From Nitrososphaeraceae archaeon (GTDB lineage: Archaea; Thermoproteota; Nitrososphaeria; Nitrososphaerales; Nitrososphaeraceae), in contig JALDRC010000003.1 in NCBI GenBank assembly GCA_031316115.1, forward strand, positions 248,001 through 312,000: a DNA stretch of 64,000 nucleotides, written 5' to 3'. Numbering within the stretch: position 1 is the stretch's first letter; each line of letters opens with the position of its first letter. This document shows, piece by piece, positions 63,327 through 64,000 of this stretch. The position numbers and the translations under genes were made by a program. The notes beneath the pieces are model-generated. The model was not told where the DNA came from and searched no databases. It was given only the letters and a program-made list of their open reading frames with translations.

Positions 63327-64000
63327 TATTTCATCTTATACTAATCAGATTCAAAGTCTTTTCAGTTTTATATCTTTTAGAATTTTCATAGGTTTCAATC
63401 CTATATTAGTCAGATTCAAAGCCTCATCCTAGCAATCATGACTTTCCTATCCCAGCCAGGTTTCAATCCTATATTAGTCAGATTCAAAGTCTGATTCTGG
63501 GTGTTCATGATTGCCTTGGCTGATTCTGTTTCAATCCTATATTAGTCAGATTCAAAGTTTGCAGAGTAGAGACAAGAACGGTGAAAAAATCACTTTTCAA
63601 TCCTATATTAGTCAGATTCAAAGATAGTTGGAGAGCAGCAACTTTCCAAGACAATTTAGTTTCAATCCTATATTAGTCAGATTCAAAGAGAGTATTTGAT
63701 TGCAGGATGAATCAAAGACCTACCAGTTTCAATCCTATATTAGTCAGATTCAAAGACAGAATAGAAAACTTACAGATAGTCACTGAAGAAGAGCAGTTTC
63801 AATCCTATATTAGTCAGATTCAAAGATAGACGAAGTTACTGATCAGGAAATAACTGAATTAGAAAGTTTCAATCCTATATTAGTCAGATTCAAAGATGAT
63901 CAATTCATTCTAGAAGTGTATAACGACAAACGTTTCAATCCTATATTAGTCAGATTCAAAGCAAGAATAATTAAAGAATTTGTATGATTTTATATTATGT
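63327..64000 (-). CRISPR. CRISPR array, ten repeats visible, continuing past the right edge
   Basis: Nine repeats of 30 bases (GTTTCAATCC ... GATTCAAAG) start at 63392, 63460, 63528, 63594 (first base T for G), 63659, 63726, 63796, 63866 and 63932. A tenth, degenerate copy is at 63327-63356, with about seven mismatches. Spacers are 35-40 bases. The reverse-complement repeat ends ATTGAAAC, the common 3' end of archaeal repeats and the usual 5' handle of crRNA, so transcription is probably leftward with the leader beyond 64,000. The degenerate repeat at the left is the trailer end. No cas gene is in this window. Confidence 0.97.

Overview
The window is AT-rich archaeal chromosome. It carries archaeal/eukaryotic-type information genes (Nop5, fibrillarin, S26e, Nob1, archaeal ThrRS, diphthine synthase), an archaeal bifunctional FBP aldolase/phosphatase, LysW-carrier lysine/arginine synthesis, a P-II protein and small zinc proteins of a type I associate with soil Thaumarchaeota. 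I infer a group I.1b (Nitrososphaerales, Candidatus Nitrosocosmicus-like) organism. No amo or 16S gene is present, so this assignment rests on gene content only.

Layout. 1-3,900: RNA-processing genes (start of a likely Trm1, rnhB, flpA-nop5) and a JAMM metalloprotease. 3,950-11,370: surface and transport genes (TPR protein, dipeptide-type ABC permease pair, NosD-like beta-helix protein, secreted GH5 hydrolase). 11,430-27,130: mostly housekeeping (thrS, Dps-like ferritin, DHH phosphoesterase, P-II, tpiA-fbp, topoisomerase IA, nitrilase, MGMT-like protein, TatD) with an exopolysaccharide-like pair (processive GT2 and UDP-sugar dehydrogenase). 27,220-33,720: two large secreted repeat proteins sharing modules, one a LamG plus purple-acid-phosphatase-like chimera. 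34,170-39,800: flippase, PIG-L deacetylase, CDP-alcohol phosphatidyltransferase, S26e, NAD-kinase-like/HTH fusion and CTP synthase. 39,800-46,400: gene-poor stretch with a decayed transposase, tRNA-Gly, a Cache histidine kinase, Nob1, canonical NAD kinase and tRNA-Ile. 46,400-58,330: GvpD/KaiC-like ATPase, diphthine synthase-DUF357 fusion, then a continuous minus-strand lysine/arginine block. 58,500-63,190: an HTH regulator, a UbiA/phosphodiesterase/TIM-barrel trio resembling part of the bacterial ebo cluster, and a zinc protein. 63,327-64,000: a CRISPR array running off the right edge.

The amino-acid block reads, in transcription order, argG, lysW-2, argX, argC/lysY, argB/lysZ, argD/lysJ, Lrp regulator, homocitrate-synthase-like gene, lysW-1, lysX and lysK. 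Two LysW carriers, each next to its own ATP-grasp ligase, suggest separate charging with glutamate (arginine) and alpha-aminoadipate (lysine), then a shared C/B/D/K enzyme set. LysW-2 ends in the normal EDWGE, but LysW-1 ends in EDWGQ, replacing the residue that normally accepts the substrate.

Other points for follow-up are the ebo-like trio, the second NAD-kinase-like protein with altered GGDG motif and C-terminal winged helix, a compact GC-richer hairpin region upstream of the P-II gene (candidate RNA), the UDP-sugar dehydrogenase lacking its C-terminal domain, and the repeat-driven secreted proteins. The CRISPR leader and any cas genes probably lie beyond position 64,000. All functional calls come from reading motifs by eye; no database search was run.
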